Below are positions 33,224 to 46,607 of a DNA stretch of 64,000 nucleotides, piece after piece. The stretch's first letter is position 1; every line of letters starts with the position of its first letter. Below the pieces are notes generated by a model. The model was not told where the DNA came from and made no database searches. It worked only from the letters and a program-made list of their open reading frames with translations. The stretch is taken from positions 1-64,000 of the forward strand of contig CAYOIZ010000037.1 in the NCBI GenBank assembly GCA_964404165.1, in the 5' to 3' direction. The position numbers and the translations under genes were made by a program. The stretch comes from DASYLJ01 sp964404165 (GTDB taxonomy: Bacteria > Desulfobacterota > Binatia > DP-6).

Positions 33224-33639
33224 ATGACCATGACGCTCGACCACGTGGTGCTCTGGACCGACGACCCGCTGCGGGCCGTCGACTTCTACGAGCAGGTCCT
33301 CGGCCTGACGCCGGTGCGTGCCGCGGAGTTCCGTGCCGGCACCGCGCCGTTCCCGAGCGTGCGCCTCTCCGACACGACCATCGTCGACCTGATGGCGCGC
33401 GTCGCGGCGCCGGTGGTCGACGCCTTCGCCGGCGCCGAGGGCAGCGCGGGCCACCTGGTGAACCACGTCTGCTTCGCGATGTCCGAGGCGGAATACCTGG
33501 CGCTGCGCGAGCGGCTCGTCGCGGCGGGCGTGCCCATGTCGGGCACGATGGAGCAGTCGTTCGGCGCGCAGGGCCAGGCACCGCAGGCGTTCTACTTCCG
33601 CGACCCGGACGGGAACGTGCTCGAGGCGCGATACTACGC

Positions 33640-33646
<7 letters not shown>
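33224..33646 (+). CDS. VOC-superfamily (glyoxalase-like) protein
   Basis: 140 residues with two beta-alpha-beta-beta-beta modules: MTLDHVVLWTDDPLRAVDFY at the start, HLVNHVCFAM in the middle and FYFRDPDGNVLEARYY at the end, giving the usual His/His/Glu metal set. Could be a lyase, isomerase or dioxygenase; substrate unknown. ATG follows CCGGAGGCCCGCG. The aldehyde dehydrogenase start (GTG 33640) lies inside its last codons, so the pair is co-translated and probably works on one substrate. Confidence 0.9.
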
Positions 33647-35072
<1,426 letters not shown>

Positions 35073-35076
<4 letters not shown>

Positions 35077-36824
35077 CGTGCGCCGGGCTTGGGCGGCGGA
35101 TCCGGCGTCCCCGCCGGCGGCCAGGGCAGCGTCCCCTTGAGGGCGGCGGCCTCGTCGGGCGGGATGCGCAGGGTGTGGAGCGTCTTCTCCGCCCGACGGC
35201 GCGCCACGTCGGCCTCGGCGGCGCGTGCCTTCTCGGGGTCGAAACCCTCCGACGCCTCGTAGTGCGTCTGCGACGGGAACGCGAAGCCCGACCCGCTCTG
35301 GGTGACGATGTCCATGACGCGCAGGTAGACGTCCTCGCGCACGGCGTAGAACTCGTCGTTGTTCGGCGTCTTCACGTACGCCCACAGCTCGACGTCCAAC
35401 GTCGATTCGCCGAAGCCGACGAAGCGCACGCGCGCGGGCTCGGGGTCGATCTTCGGATGCGCTAGCAGCATGCGTTTCAGCTCGATGAGCAGCCAGCGCA
35501 TCTGGTCCGGCGTGGTCTCGTAGCGCAGGCCGAGCGTCGTGGTCAGCAGGAAGCGATCGCGCGGCGCGAAGTTCTCGAGCTGCATCGCGGAGAAGTCGGC
35601 GTTCGGGATCGTGACGACCGTGCGGTCGAGGGTGCGGATGCGCGTCGAGCGCAGGCCGATGTCCTCGACGGTGCCGACGCGATCCCCGAAGCGGCAGACG
35701 TCGCCGACGCGCACCGGCTGGTCGGCGACGAGGGTCACACCGCCGAAGAGGTTCTCGATGGTCTTCTGTGCCGCCAGCGCCACCGCCAGGCCGCCGACGC
35801 CGAGGCCGGCCACGACCGCCGTGACGTTGAACCCGAACGACTGCATGGCGGCGAGCAGTGCGAGGACGCCGATGAACACCTTCACGGTGCGCCGGCCGAG
35901 CGGGACGACGGAGATGGCCGCCGTCTGCCCGCGCGCGAGCCAGCGCTGCTCCATCACGCGCGCCAGGGCGTCCGTCAGCCGGGTGAGGATCCACGTGACC
36001 GCGAGGACGATCACCACCTTCTCGATCGCGAGCACGAAACGGTGCACGGGCAGCGCCAGCCACAGGGCCGGTGTGCCGGCCGAGATGATGCCCATGGCGA
36101 GCATGACGCGGAGCGGGCCGACGATCGCCTCGACGATGGCGTCTTCGGCCTGGGTCCTGAACAGTCGCACGATCGGACGTGCGACACGCACGAGGAGCCC
36201 GGTGAGCAGCCACGACAGCGCGCCCGCCACCAGGACGAGCAGGAACAGCCCGATCCACTGCCAGAGCTGGACGTCGAAGACGTGCAGGTCGAAGAACGGT
36301 GCGGGGAGATACTCGGCGAGCGGGCCGTCGCCGAACTCGGCCCACAGCGTCGGGATCTGCGACACCGTCGCCTTCGCGATCTTCCACGCCGGGCCCTCGG
36401 CCGTGTTGACGCGCTCGAGGAGGATCTTCACCGGGCCGTCGGTCGTCTCGATGGTGCCGATCAGGTCGCGGCGCGGGGTCTGTCCGTCGTTCGGGTCGCC
36501 GGCGGGATCGGCGCTGAGCGCGTCGATGTCGACCCAGAGCTTGCGGTCGAGGACCGTCTTGAGCTCCTTCGCGAGCACCGGCCCCTCGGCGGCATTGCGA
36601 TCGCGCAGGTCGAGATACCTGGCGGCCTCCTCCCAGTTGCCCTCGCGTCCGGCGTAGACGAAGCCGCGCATCGCGCTGCGCGGCGACTCGAAGCCGCGCG
36701 AGTCGTCGGGGATGGTCGTCGTCGTGGTGGTGGCGGGCGGTGCCGGCTCCTGCGCGCGCAACGGAGCGGCGCCGAGCAGGAGGACCGTGGCGAGCACCCA
36801 GACGGGCCAGCGACGACGCGTCAT
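35073..36824 (-). CDS. MscS-family mechanosensitive channel with large periplasmic domain
   Basis: 583 residues. Signal peptide, a Thr tract (ATTTTTTIPDD, about residues 31-41), a ~150-residue extracytoplasmic domain, then several membrane helices (about 180-365). The pore-lining helix reads GLGVGGLAVALAAQKTIENL, followed by the beta domain (VGDVCRFGDRVGTVEDIGLR, TIPNADF) and an alpha/beta C-terminus. By family it opens under membrane tension in osmotic downshock. Start overlaps the AroD stop (ATGA), an odd pairing that suggests one transcript with the dehydroquinase and beta-solenoid gene. Confidence 0.92.
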
Positions 36825-37522
36825 GGGTACAGGCGACGGATGAGGACGGCGAGCTCGTCGAGCGGCAGCTGGCCCGGTGCGGTGGGACGACCCGCGGCAC
36901 CGAACGTGAGCAACGAGCCCGCCGCCGGCAGGACGACCCGCGTGAGCGGCCCGAGCGGTCCCATGCCGAGGGTGGCGATGCCGCGATCGCGCGCGTCGAG
37001 CGTGACCTGGAGCAGCGTGTGCACGTCGGCCGGCGCGTGGGCGACGGTGGCGAGCTTCGTCACGTCGGCGCCCATCGCGACGGCGCGACCGACGAGGGCA
37101 CGCAGGGCGTCCAGCGCGGGCGTGCCGTCGAAGTCGTGTGCCGACAGGATGACGAGCCGTCCGGCCGCCCGCGCGGCGGGAACCACCTCGGCGGCGAGCG
37201 CCGCGGAGGCGATCTCGACGTCGACCGCGTCGACGAGCGGCAGCCCGGCGCGATAGATGCTGGTGCGCAGGGCCTCGGGCATGGCGCGCCCGCCCTCGGT
37301 GCCGGCGCGCACCGTGAACAGGATGGGTCGGCCCGCCGCGCGCAAGCGCTGCAACGCCTGGACGACACGCTCCGGTGTCGGATCGTCGAACAGGTCGGCG
37401 CGCAGCTCGACGACGTCGGCCCGGTCGGCGGCGACCAGCGCGTCGAGATCGGCCTCGCCGCCCGCGGCGACCACGACCGGGCTCGCCCCGAGCCGCACGC
37501 GGCCGATGGCGAGATCAACCAT
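36821..37522 (-). CDS. aroD: Type I 3-dehydroquinate dehydratase
   Basis: 233 residues, normal for the class I enzyme of the shikimate pathway (3-dehydroquinate to 3-dehydroshikimate). Visible: VVELRADLFDD near the N-terminus, ILFTVRAGTEGG, SAHDFDGTP with the catalytic His, and DVTKLATVAHA with the Schiff-base Lys (about residue 156). It overlaps the upstream secreted-protein gene by 8 bases and the MscS gene by 4, so the three are co-transcribed although functionally unrelated. No other aro genes occur in the window. Confidence 0.93.
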   Translation of the reverse strand: MVDLAIGRVRLGASPVVVAAGGEADLDALVAADRADVVELRADLFDDPTPERVVQALQRLRAAGRPILFTVRAGTEGGRAMPEALRTSIYRAGLPLVDAVDVEIASAALAAEVVPAARAAGRLVILSAHDFDGTPALDALRALVGRAVAMGADVTKLATVAHAPADVHTLLQVTLDARDRGIATLGMGPLGPLTRVVLPAAGSLLTFGAAGRPTAPGQLPLDELAVLIRRLYP

Positions 37523-38318
37523 CGGTACGTGCGAGCCGGCTGCGCGGCCCGATGTCGATGCTGCGGCCCACCAGCGATCCGACGACGCGTGCTCGCGGTC
37601 CGATCAGCACCGGGCCGGTGGGCGCATACACCGCCGCGGTGATCCGTGCGCCACGTCCGGCGACGAAGGCCCCCTGCGTGCCGGCGCCCTGGACGGAGAT
37701 GCTGCCGTCGCCGCCCGTGCCCGCGAGCAGCGTGAGCTGCGCGCGACGGCCGAGCGTCACGTCGCCGCGGACGTCGATCTGACAGGGCGCGAGGCAGACG
37801 AGCGTGCTGTCGCGTCCGACGACGAGGCTGCGGACGCTGTAGACGCCGCCCTCGAGCATCAGCTCGGCATGCGGGCTCAGGCGGATGTCGCGCCAGCGCC
37901 CGGCCTCGAGCGGCACCCGCCGCGCCCGGGGCCGTAGCGTGACGTCCTCGCTGCCGGGGGACACCTGGACGACGGGCAGGTTGGCGCTCGCGACCACCGG
38001 GTCGGGCAGCCGCTGGCAGTTGCCCGTGCCGCCCTGCACCTGCACGCAGAAGATCGCGCCGGTCCGGCTGCCGCGTCGTAGGATGATGTCCTCGCCGCCG
38101 ACGCTGCCGTCGACGTGGACGCCGTGGCGCAGCGTGACGTCGCCGGCGTTCGTCCCGACGTCGCCCTGGACCTGCGTCCGGGCGCCGAGGTGCACGCCTT
38201 CGAGGCCGAAGGCGGCAAAGGCCAACGGTGTCGCCGGCAGGGTCTGCGCACCGGCGACGCGGACGAGCCCGCCGAGCCCCAGCATCAGCACTCCCCACCC
38301 GGTTTGTGCGCGTCGCAT
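37515..38318 (-). CDS. Secreted beta-solenoid-like protein
   Basis: 267 residues with signal peptide (cleavage near VAGAQT). The body is a series of short strands with a V-x-L-G-x-R-x-x-V pattern (GVHLGARTQVQGDVGTN, DVTLRHGVHVDGSVGG, DVTLGRRAQLTLLAG, RITAAVYAPTGPVLIGPRARV), suggesting a right-handed beta-helix. Cys residues appear in two pairs. Similar exported proteins with a 'GVxLG' repeat occur in deltaproteobacterial genomes without assigned function. Starts at ATG 38318; first gene of the unit with aroD and the MscS-type channel. Confidence 0.75.
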   Translation of the reverse strand: MRRAQTGWGVLMLGLGGLVRVAGAQTLPATPLAFAAFGLEGVHLGARTQVQGDVGTNAGDVTLRHGVHVDGSVGGEDIILRRGSRTGAIFCVQVQGGTGNCQRLPDPVVASANLPVVQVSPGSEDVTLRPRARRVPLEAGRWRDIRLSPHAELMLEGGVYSVRSLVVGRDSTLVCLAPCQIDVRGDVTLGRRAQLTLLAGTGGDGSISVQGAGTQGAFVAGRGARITAAVYAPTGPVLIGPRARVVGSLVGRSIDIGPRSRLARTDG

Positions 38319-38401
38319 TCGGCCTCCGCGTCTACCATGCGCACTTCGAGGGTGCGACGGGTTGGCGAGCGCCCCCGCACCTGTACTAAGGTCCCCGCCC
38401 C

Positions 38402-39785
38402 ATGGTCGGAATCACTCGTATCGGCACCTATTTCCCCCGTCGTCGTCTCGATCGGAGGCTGCTCGCCACGGCGTGGGGAGGGCGCAGCGGGCCCGGCGCG
38501 CGTACCGTCGCGGCGGTCGACGAGGACGCCCTCACCCTCGCCGTCGATGCCGTCCAGGCGTGCCTCGGCGACGCCGATCCGGCCGGGTTCGACGCGCTCT
38601 ACTTCGCGAGCACGAGCGCGCCGTACCTCGAGAAGCAGGTCGCGAGCATGATCGCCACCGCGGCCGACCTGCCGCGGGCGTCGGCGGTGGCCGATTTCGC
38701 CGGCTCGCTGCGGGCCGGGCTCACCGCGCTGCGGGCGGCGCTCGACGGCGTCGGCGCGGGGTCGTTGCGCCACGCGCTGGTCGCGGCGGCCGACGTGCGG
38801 CTCGCCGAGCCCGGCTCCGAGCTCGAGGCACAGTTCGGCGACGCTGGCGTGGCGGTGGCCGTCGGTCGCGAGGGCGTCATCGCCGAGCTGGTGAGCGTGG
38901 CGTCGGTGGCGGAGGAGTTCACGCACTTCTGGCGCACGGACGAGCAGAAGTACGTCCAGGTGGCCGACGCTCGCTTCGGCAACCAGTACGGGCTCGGGCG
39001 CGACATTCCCGACGCCGTGGGCGCGGCGCTGCGCAAGGCCGAGCTGCCCGCCGGCAAGCTGGCGAAGCTGGTGGTGGCGGCGAGCGACGCGCGCAGCGCG
39101 GCCGACATCGCGAAGCGGATCGGGTGCGACCCGGCGAAGCAGCTCGAGGCGTCGCTCGCGGCCGAGGCGGGATCGCTCGGCACGGCGGAGCCGTTGGTGC
39201 TGCTGGCCAAGGCGCTCGAAACCGCGGCGCCCGGCGACTTCATCGCGGTGACGGCGTTCGGCGAGGGTGCCGACGCGCTCGTGTTCCGCGTCACCGATGC
39301 GATCACAGGCGCGCGGCCGCGCCCCGTCGCCGACGCGCTCGCCGGCGGTGTGCCGGTGGCGTCCTACGAGCGCTACCTGCGCTCGCGCAACATCCTGCCG
39401 AGCGACGTCGGCGGCGAGACGGTGGCCACGTACATCGAGTGGAAGGAGCTCAAGCAGGACGTGCGCCTGTACGGCAGCCGCTGCGAGGCGTGCGGGCTGG
39501 TACAGTATCCGATGGCGCTCGTCTGTCAGGGCTGCCACGCGCGCGATCGCATCGTCGACCACAAGCTGGCGCGCACCGGCACCGTGTTCACGTTCACCAT
39601 CGACAACCTGGCGCAGGTGCCGGAGCATCCGATGCCGATGGTCGTCGTCGACCTCGATGGCGGCGGCCGCGTCTACCTGCAGGGCATCGACTGCGTCGAG
39701 GGCGACATCGCCGTCGACAAGCGCGTGCGCCTGACGTTCCGTCGCCTGCACGAGGCGGGTGGCAACCGGAACTACTTCTGGAAGG

Positions 39786-39799
<14 letters not shown>
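38402..39799 (+). CDS. HMG-CoA synthase-like protein fused to DUF35 Zn-ribbon/OB-fold
   Basis: 465 residues. N-terminal ~340 residues follow the HMG-CoA synthase branch of the thiolase superfamily (GITRIGTYFPRRRL, FASTSAPYLEKQV, QFGDAGVAVAVG, FGEGADALVFRV). The C-terminal ~110 residues are a DUF35 unit: Zn ribbon CEACG...CQGCHA then an OB fold (GTVFTFTIDNLAQVPEHPMP). The position of the catalytic Cys in synthases reads DFAGSLRAG here, without Cys. In archaea, thiolase, HMG-CoA synthase and DUF35 form a complex passing acyl-CoA intermediates. A SCP-x-type thiolase lies 2.3 kb downstream. It overlaps the convergent PilB-type gene by 14 bases. Acyl-CoA condensation role is inferred. Confidence 0.88.
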
Positions 39800-41990
<2,191 letters not shown>

Positions 41991-42070
41991 CCCGAGCCTC
42001 TATCGGCAGGAGACCTCCGTGCCTTGAGCCTTGACTGGGGACCGCCCCGAAGGGCCATAAAGGACGCCTC

Positions 42071-43216
42071 ATGAAGGACAAGGTCGCCGTCATCGGCGTC
42101 GGGTGCACGAAGTTCGGGGAGCGCTACGAGCGCGGCTACGAAGAGCTCATCTGCGACGCGGCGTTTGCCGCCTACGAGGACGCCGGCATCGACCCGGCGG
42201 AGATCGAGGCGGCCTACCTGGGGACGTACCTGCCGGGTCCCGGCGGCGGCAAGTCGGCGACGTCGCTCGCCGATGCCCTCCGCCTCTACGGCCGCCCCAT
42301 CACCCGGGTCGAGAACTACTGCGCCACCGGCACCGACGCCTTCCGCAACGCCTGCCTCGCGGTGGCGTCGGGCGTGTACGACGTCGTGCTGGTGGTCGGC
42401 GCCGAGAAGCTGAAGGACCGCGGCGGCCGTGGGCTGCCGCGTCTCGGGCATCCCCTCCTGGCGCGCGGCAACACGGCACCGGGCCTCTTCGCGCTGGCGG
42501 CGAACCGCTACATGCACACGTTCGGCATGGGGCGGGAGACGCTGGCCGCGGTGGCGGTGAAGAACCACCGCAACGGCGCCAAGAACGAGAAGGCGCACCT
42601 GCGGTCGGAGATCACCGTCGAGCAGGTGCTGAAGGCGCCGATGATCGCGTCGCCGTTCGGCCTCTTCGACTGCTGCCCCACCACCGACGGCGCCGCGGCG
42701 GCGATCGTCTGTCGCGCCGACCTGGCGTCGAAGTATCGCAAGCCGCCGATCAAGGTGAAGGGCGCGGCGCTCGCGGTCGAGACCGGCCGTCCGTACTTCG
42801 ATCCCACCTTCGACTACCTGGGCTTCCGCTCGACGCAGAAAGCCGCGGCCGCCGCCTACACGATGGCCGGCATCACGGCGCAGGACGTCGACTTCGCCGA
42901 GGTGCACGACTGCTTCACCTGGACCGAGATCGCCAACACCGAGGATCTCGGCTTCTGCAAGAAGGGCGACGGCGGCCCGCTCGCGATGGAGGGTCGCACG
43001 GCGATCGAGGGCGACATCCCGATCAACCCGAGCGGTGGCCTCAAGTCGTTCGGCCATCCGATCGGCGCCAGCGGCGTGCGCATGATCTACGAGTGCGTCA
43101 CGCAGCTTCGGGAAGAGGCCGGCGCGCGCCAGGTGAAGAACGCGCGGCTCGGCCTGGCGCACAACGTCGGCGGACCCGGCGCGGTGGCGTGCGTGGTGGT
43201 GCTCGGGAACGCGTAG
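42071..43216 (+). CDS. SCP-x-type thiolase/acetyl-CoA acetyltransferase
   Basis: 381 residues. Thiolase fold with nucleophile ENYCATGTDAF (Cys near residue 88) and the C-terminal NPSGGLKSFGHPIGASG and HNVGGPGA motifs. VHDCFTWTEI carries the His of the family. It lacks the C-terminal CXG motif of biosynthetic thiolases, as SCP-x-like thiolases do. Such thiolases usually pair with DUF35 proteins; the fused HMG-CoA synthase-like/DUF35 gene at 38402 is the likely partner despite the intervening convergent ATPase gene. Cleaves or forms 3-ketoacyl-CoA. Followed by a strong hairpin. Confidence 0.93.
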   Translation: MKDKVAVIGVGCTKFGERYERGYEELICDAAFAAYEDAGIDPAEIEAAYLGTYLPGPGGGKSATSLADALRLYGRPITRVENYCATGTDAFRNACLAVASGVYDVVLVVGAEKLKDRGGRGLPRLGHPLLARGNTAPGLFALAANRYMHTFGMGRETLAAVAVKNHRNGAKNEKAHLRSEITVEQVLKAPMIASPFGLFDCCPTTDGAAAAIVCRADLASKYRKPPIKVKGAALAVETGRPYFDPTFDYLGFRSTQKAAAAAYTMAGITAQDVDFAEVHDCFTWTEIANTEDLGFCKKGDGGPLAMEGRTAIEGDIPINPSGGLKSFGHPIGASGVRMIYECVTQLREEAGARQVKNARLGLAHNVGGPGAVACVVVLGNA

Positions 43217-43632
43217 GGTCGTGGTCCGACGGCGCTGATCGCGCCCGGCTGGGCCGGGCGCGACCGCTGGTCCGGGTGCCTCGTGGACGAGGGGCCTCCT
43301 CGCGCGACGGAACCGGTGGGCATGCTCCGCGGCGGCGCCCGTCGCATTGCCGGCCACGGGTGGATCAGTAGAACCACGGCCGTAATCCTACGTCCGTAGA
43401 AATCCGTCTTGGCAGTCCTCTTTGGGTGGGCGTATGTCTCCCGCATGCTGCGGGAGATGCCGAACGCTCCATCCGTCGTATCGACGACGAGGGGGGCCGC
43501 GCTGCTCGACCTGGGGCCGCGGGCTGCCGGCCGGATGGCGTATCGCCACTCCGTCTTCCAGCACACCACCACTGCCATCGCCTGCGCGAGGCCGGTTGTG
43601 CCCGAGCAACCGAGAAGAACTGGAGATGCGAG
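43217..43632. promoter_or_regulatory. 416-base gap: terminator, promoter and structured leader of the secreted protein gene
   Basis: No convincing gene. After the terminator hairpin, a possible promoter reads TTGGCA (43409-43414), 18-base spacer, TATGTC (43433-43438). Just downstream TCTCCCGCA (43437-43445) and TGCGGGAGA (43449-43457) form a perfect 9-base inverted repeat. Closer to the gene CGGTTG (43593-43598) pairs with CAACCG (43607-43612), and GGAG at 43622 precedes ATG 43633. This implies a leader of about 190 bases with at least two stems. It does not match a riboswitch class I know. Confidence 0.4.
43239..43263. terminator. Terminator-like hairpin after the thiolase gene
   Basis: TCGCGCCCGGC (43239-43249) and GCCGGGCGCGA (43253-43263) are perfect 11-base complements with a TGG loop, 23 bases past the stop at 43216. 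No T-run follows. Confidence 0.6.
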
Positions 43633-45141
43633 ATGATCCGATACACGACCCTGATCGCGGGGATGTGCACCCTCGCCCTGGTGAGTGCGAGTCACGGCGC
43701 TCTCACCTTCCACGACGACGTCACCCCCGACATCCTGTTCGGCTCCGGCACTGCCAACGGCAGCTTCACCGTCGATCGGCAGGGCAGCGTCGAGCTCGGA
43801 CTTCGCACCAAGCAGCGCTTCCCGACGTCGGCCAACGTCTTCAACGACAATCTGGACGGGACCTACACCTGGGAGGCTGGGCTGGGGGCGGCGCCCAACC
43901 ATCCGCGGTGGGTCTTCGAGTGGTCCGTCAACACGGACTTCGACGGCGCCAGCGGAGCCACCCTGAGCGACTTCAGCTATCTGCTCGAACTGGACTACGA
44001 CCCGGGCCCGGGAACCGACTTCCTCGCGTGGGACCACATTTCGGATCCCACGGAGCCCATCCCCTTCGCGACGCCGATCAACCCCACCTTCTACGACCAC
44101 TCGATCGGCACCAACGGCAGCCCGAACGGTGGCGGCATGGAGGCGGCGAGCGCCTCGGCCTATGGGGCGTTCGTGGCGGCCAACAACGTGGCCCAGAACT
44201 CCTGGCGGCTCTCGACCTTCACACTGCCGCCGTACACGTTCGATCCGAACGCGATCGGGCGGTACGACATCCGCCTGACCGCCTTCGACGGTGCCACGAT
44301 CGCGGCGCAGGTCACGATCCAGGTCGAGGTCGTGACGTCCGTCACCTGCACCATCGATGCGCAGTGTGACGACGGGCTCGCCTGCAACGGCGTCGAGACG
44401 TGCAATCCGGGCACGAACAGCTGCGACTTCGGGAGTGCCGTCGTCTGCGGCGGCACGTGTCGGACAGGCACCTGTCTCGAGCCCTCGGGAACCTGCGAGG
44501 TCGCCGTCGACGGAACCACCTGCACCGCAACTCCCGATGCCTGCTCGATCGACGATACCTGCCAGCTGGGCCTCTGTGTCGACGGCGGCGGCGGTGACCC
44601 GGAGGCGGACGGGGTCTGCGGCACGGACGACAACTGCCCGAACGACGCCAACCCGGGCCAGGGCGATCTGGATGAGGACGGCGAAGGCGACGTCTGCGAC
44701 GTCAACGACGCCGTGCTGAACCCGACCAAGGTCCAGATCCGTCGCGCGACGAACGGCGTGAACGGGAAAACCTCCGTCAAGGGCGACTTCGTCGTCGTAG
44801 CGCCCGACGTCTTCACGATCGGCAGCGATCTCACGATCACGATCGAAGACAACCTCGGGCTCGATCAGCAGCAGACCTGGACGGCCGCCCAGTGCATCAC
44901 CCGCTCCAGCGGACGTGTCACCTGCCGGGATACGGTCATGCAGTCCCGTGCCGACTTCCATTCGCTGCAGAACGGTCAGACGTGGCGGTTCAAGATCGGC
45001 CTTCGCAATCAAATCGCCGATCCGCCGTTTCAGGGCCCCGTCACCGTGACCCTCACCCAGAACGGCCCCGCGCTGGATCGGACGGGCATGGTCGTGAACT
45101 GCCGGGCGACGCGCGCAGGACTCCTCTGCCGGACCTTCTAG
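43633..45141 (+). CDS. Secreted protein with Cys-rich and Ca-binding-type (TSP3-like) region
   Basis: 502 residues. Signal peptide MIRYTTLIAGMCTLALVSAS. Residues ~25-235 are a beta-rich domain of unknown family (FHDDVTPDILFGSGTANGSF). Then a Cys-rich stretch (CTIDAQCDDGLACNGVETC, CSIDDTCQLGLC) and one thrombospondin type 3-like unit, DNCPNDANPGQGDLDEDGEG, whose regular Asp residues usually bind Ca. The last ~130 residues are another beta domain (NPTKVQIRRATNGVNGKTSV, FKIGLRNQIAD). Extracellular, function unknown; likely an adhesion or surface structural protein. Start supported by GGAGATGCGAG and signal peptide. Confidence 0.85.
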   Translation: MIRYTTLIAGMCTLALVSASHGALTFHDDVTPDILFGSGTANGSFTVDRQGSVELGLRTKQRFPTSANVFNDNLDGTYTWEAGLGAAPNHPRWVFEWSVNTDFDGASGATLSDFSYLLELDYDPGPGTDFLAWDHISDPTEPIPFATPINPTFYDHSIGTNGSPNGGGMEAASASAYGAFVAANNVAQNSWRLSTFTLPPYTFDPNAIGRYDIRLTAFDGATIAAQVTIQVEVVTSVTCTIDAQCDDGLACNGVETCNPGTNSCDFGSAVVCGGTCRTGTCLEPSGTCEVAVDGTTCTATPDACSIDDTCQLGLCVDGGGGDPEADGVCGTDDNCPNDANPGQGDLDEDGEGDVCDVNDAVLNPTKVQIRRATNGVNGKTSVKGDFVVVAPDVFTIGSDLTITIEDNLGLDQQQTWTAAQCITRSSGRVTCRDTVMQSRADFHSLQNGQTWRFKIGLRNQIADPPFQGPVTVTLTQNGPALDRTGMVVNCRATRAGLLCRTF

Positions 45142-45270
45142 GCGGCCCGATCGACGGACGTCGGTGTCGGGGCGCGCGCCCCGACGCCGGCCCCTCCGCC
45201 TCGAGCCGAGGCCGGACGTTGACGGCAGGCCATCGCAGGGGCCAGATGGCGGCCCAACGAGGAACACGCG

Positions 45271-46113
45271 ATGGACGTCCAATTCCACCTCGATCGCCTC
45301 GACGCCGACGGCTTCACCATCCTCGAGGCCCTGCTGCCGGCGCGCGATCTCCAGACCTACCGCGACGCCCTCGAGCCGCAGTTCGCCCGTCGGGCGTTCG
45401 GGCGCAACGTCTTCGAGGGCCGCAAGACCGAGCGCATCTACACGCTGCCCGCGGTGCACCCCGTCTTCGCCGATCTCGCGGCGCATCCGCTCGTCATGGC
45501 GCTGTGCGACGCGCTGCTGGCACCGAACTATCTCCTCACGGCGGCGCAGGCGATCCGCATCCACCCGGGCGAGGACGCGCAGCCGCTCCACTTCGACGAC
45601 AGCTTCTACCCGTTCCCGCGGCCGCGTGCCCCGATCAGCCTCGCCACGATCTGTGCCGTCGACGACTTCACGGCGGAGAACGGCGCCACCGAGGTGATCC
45701 CGGGCAGCCACCGCTGGGGCGACGTCGCGCCGCGGGGGGTCGTCGGCGCCGACCACTTCGCCCAGCGCACCACGTACGGCCGCACGTCCGATTCCGCCCT
45801 GCGGTTGGGAGGTGCGGGCGACGTGGTGGACGCCACGCCGCAGCCCGTCTGTATGCGCGCGGGCTCCGTCGTGCTCTTCGTCGGCACCCTGTGGCATCGC
45901 GGCGGCGCCAATCGCAGCCAGGCCCCGCGCCTGGCGCTGACGTACCAGTACTGCGAGCCCTGGGCGCGACAGCAGGAGAACTTCACGTTGGCGATCGCGC
46001 CCGACGTCGCGCGCGCCATGCCCGAGCGCGTGCAGGAGCTGCTCGGCTACAGCATCCACCCGCCGTTCATGGGCCACACCAGCGGCGTGCACCCGAAGCG
46101 ACGGCTGCAGTAG
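45271..46113 (+). CDS. Phytanoyl-CoA dioxygenase family protein
   Basis: 280 residues. Fe(II)/2-oxoglutarate-type jelly roll: QPLHFDDSFYPF provides the HxD ligands, ATEVIPGSHRWGD is the conserved PGSH turn, and TLWHRGGANRSQAPRLALTY gives the distal His and the Arg for 2-oxoglutarate. It differs from the other PhyH protein at 22420 and is not a recent duplicate. Substrate unknown. Stands alone, 129 bases after the secreted protein gene; a YciI-type gene follows 57 bases later. Confidence 0.9.
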   Translation: MDVQFHLDRLDADGFTILEALLPARDLQTYRDALEPQFARRAFGRNVFEGRKTERIYTLPAVHPVFADLAAHPLVMALCDALLAPNYLLTAAQAIRIHPGEDAQPLHFDDSFYPFPRPRAPISLATICAVDDFTAENGATEVIPGSHRWGDVAPRGVVGADHFAQRTTYGRTSDSALRLGGAGDVVDATPQPVCMRAGSVVLFVGTLWHRGGANRSQAPRLALTYQYCEPWARQQENFTLAIAPDVARAMPERVQELLGYSIHPPFMGHTSGVHPKRRLQ

Positions 46114-46170
46114 GTCGCCCATGTCGAAAGCCGGTCGGGCCGATCGACCATGGAGCATGGAGACCAACCG

Positions 46171-46542
46171 ATGAAGTACCTCTGTCTCGCGTACGAGGAC
46201 GAAGCGATCTTCGGAGACATGTCCCGGGCCGACTGGGACGTGCTGCGGAACGAGACCATCGACTACGTCGACACGCTCCGTCGCAACGGCCATCTGGTGT
46301 CGACCGAGCCGTTGCAGAGCGCGCGCACCGCGGTGACGGTGCGGGTGCGCAACCAGCGCCTCCAGACGGTCGACGGCCCGTTCGCCGAAACCAAGGAACA
46401 GCTCGGCGGCTACTTCCTGATCGAGGCCAGGGACATGGACGAGGCGATCCAGATCGCCGCGAAATGGCCGTCGGCCCGCCTCGGCACCATCGAGGTCCGG
46501 CCGCTCCAGGTGGGGCTGCCGGAGGACAAGCGCTATGCGTGA
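46171..46542 (+). CDS. YciI/DGPF-domain protein
   Basis: 123 residues from ATG 46171 (KYLCLAYEDE is the usual N-terminus; ATG 46150 adds an unlikely seven residues). Ferredoxin-like fold of the YCII/DGPF family: the hallmark DGPFAETKEQLGGYFLIEA is intact, with DMDEAIQIAAKWP after it. In many genomes such genes sit beside ECF sigma factors; none is present. Enzymatic role unknown. GAGACCAACCG precedes the start. Confidence 0.9.
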   Translation: MKYLCLAYEDEAIFGDMSRADWDVLRNETIDYVDTLRRNGHLVSTEPLQSARTAVTVRVRNQRLQTVDGPFAETKEQLGGYFLIEARDMDEAIQIAAKWPSARLGTIEVRPLQVGLPEDKRYA

Positions 46543-46603
46543 GCTCGTCGTGTCGACGCTGGTGGCGGATGCTCTCGGCGGGCGCGCCGGGACGTCGCCG
46601 TAG
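46535..46603 (+). pseudogene. Possible 22-codon remnant of a DHFR/RibD-type gene
   Basis: An ATG inside the end of the YciI gene opens a 22-codon frame starting MRELVVSTLVA, similar to the usual start (MRKLxVSTFxTLDG) of dihydrofolate reductase-family proteins that often neighbour YciI genes. It stops at TAG 46601 and the fold is absent. Chance similarity over so short a stretch is quite possible. Confidence 0.15.
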
Positions 46604-46607
46604 CCGA

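Noticed and set aside
43388..43636. Short frames of 73-75 codons in the gap before the secreted-protein gene, on both strands
   Set aside because: No ribosome binding site, no signal or domain, and they overlap the promoter/leader hairpins.
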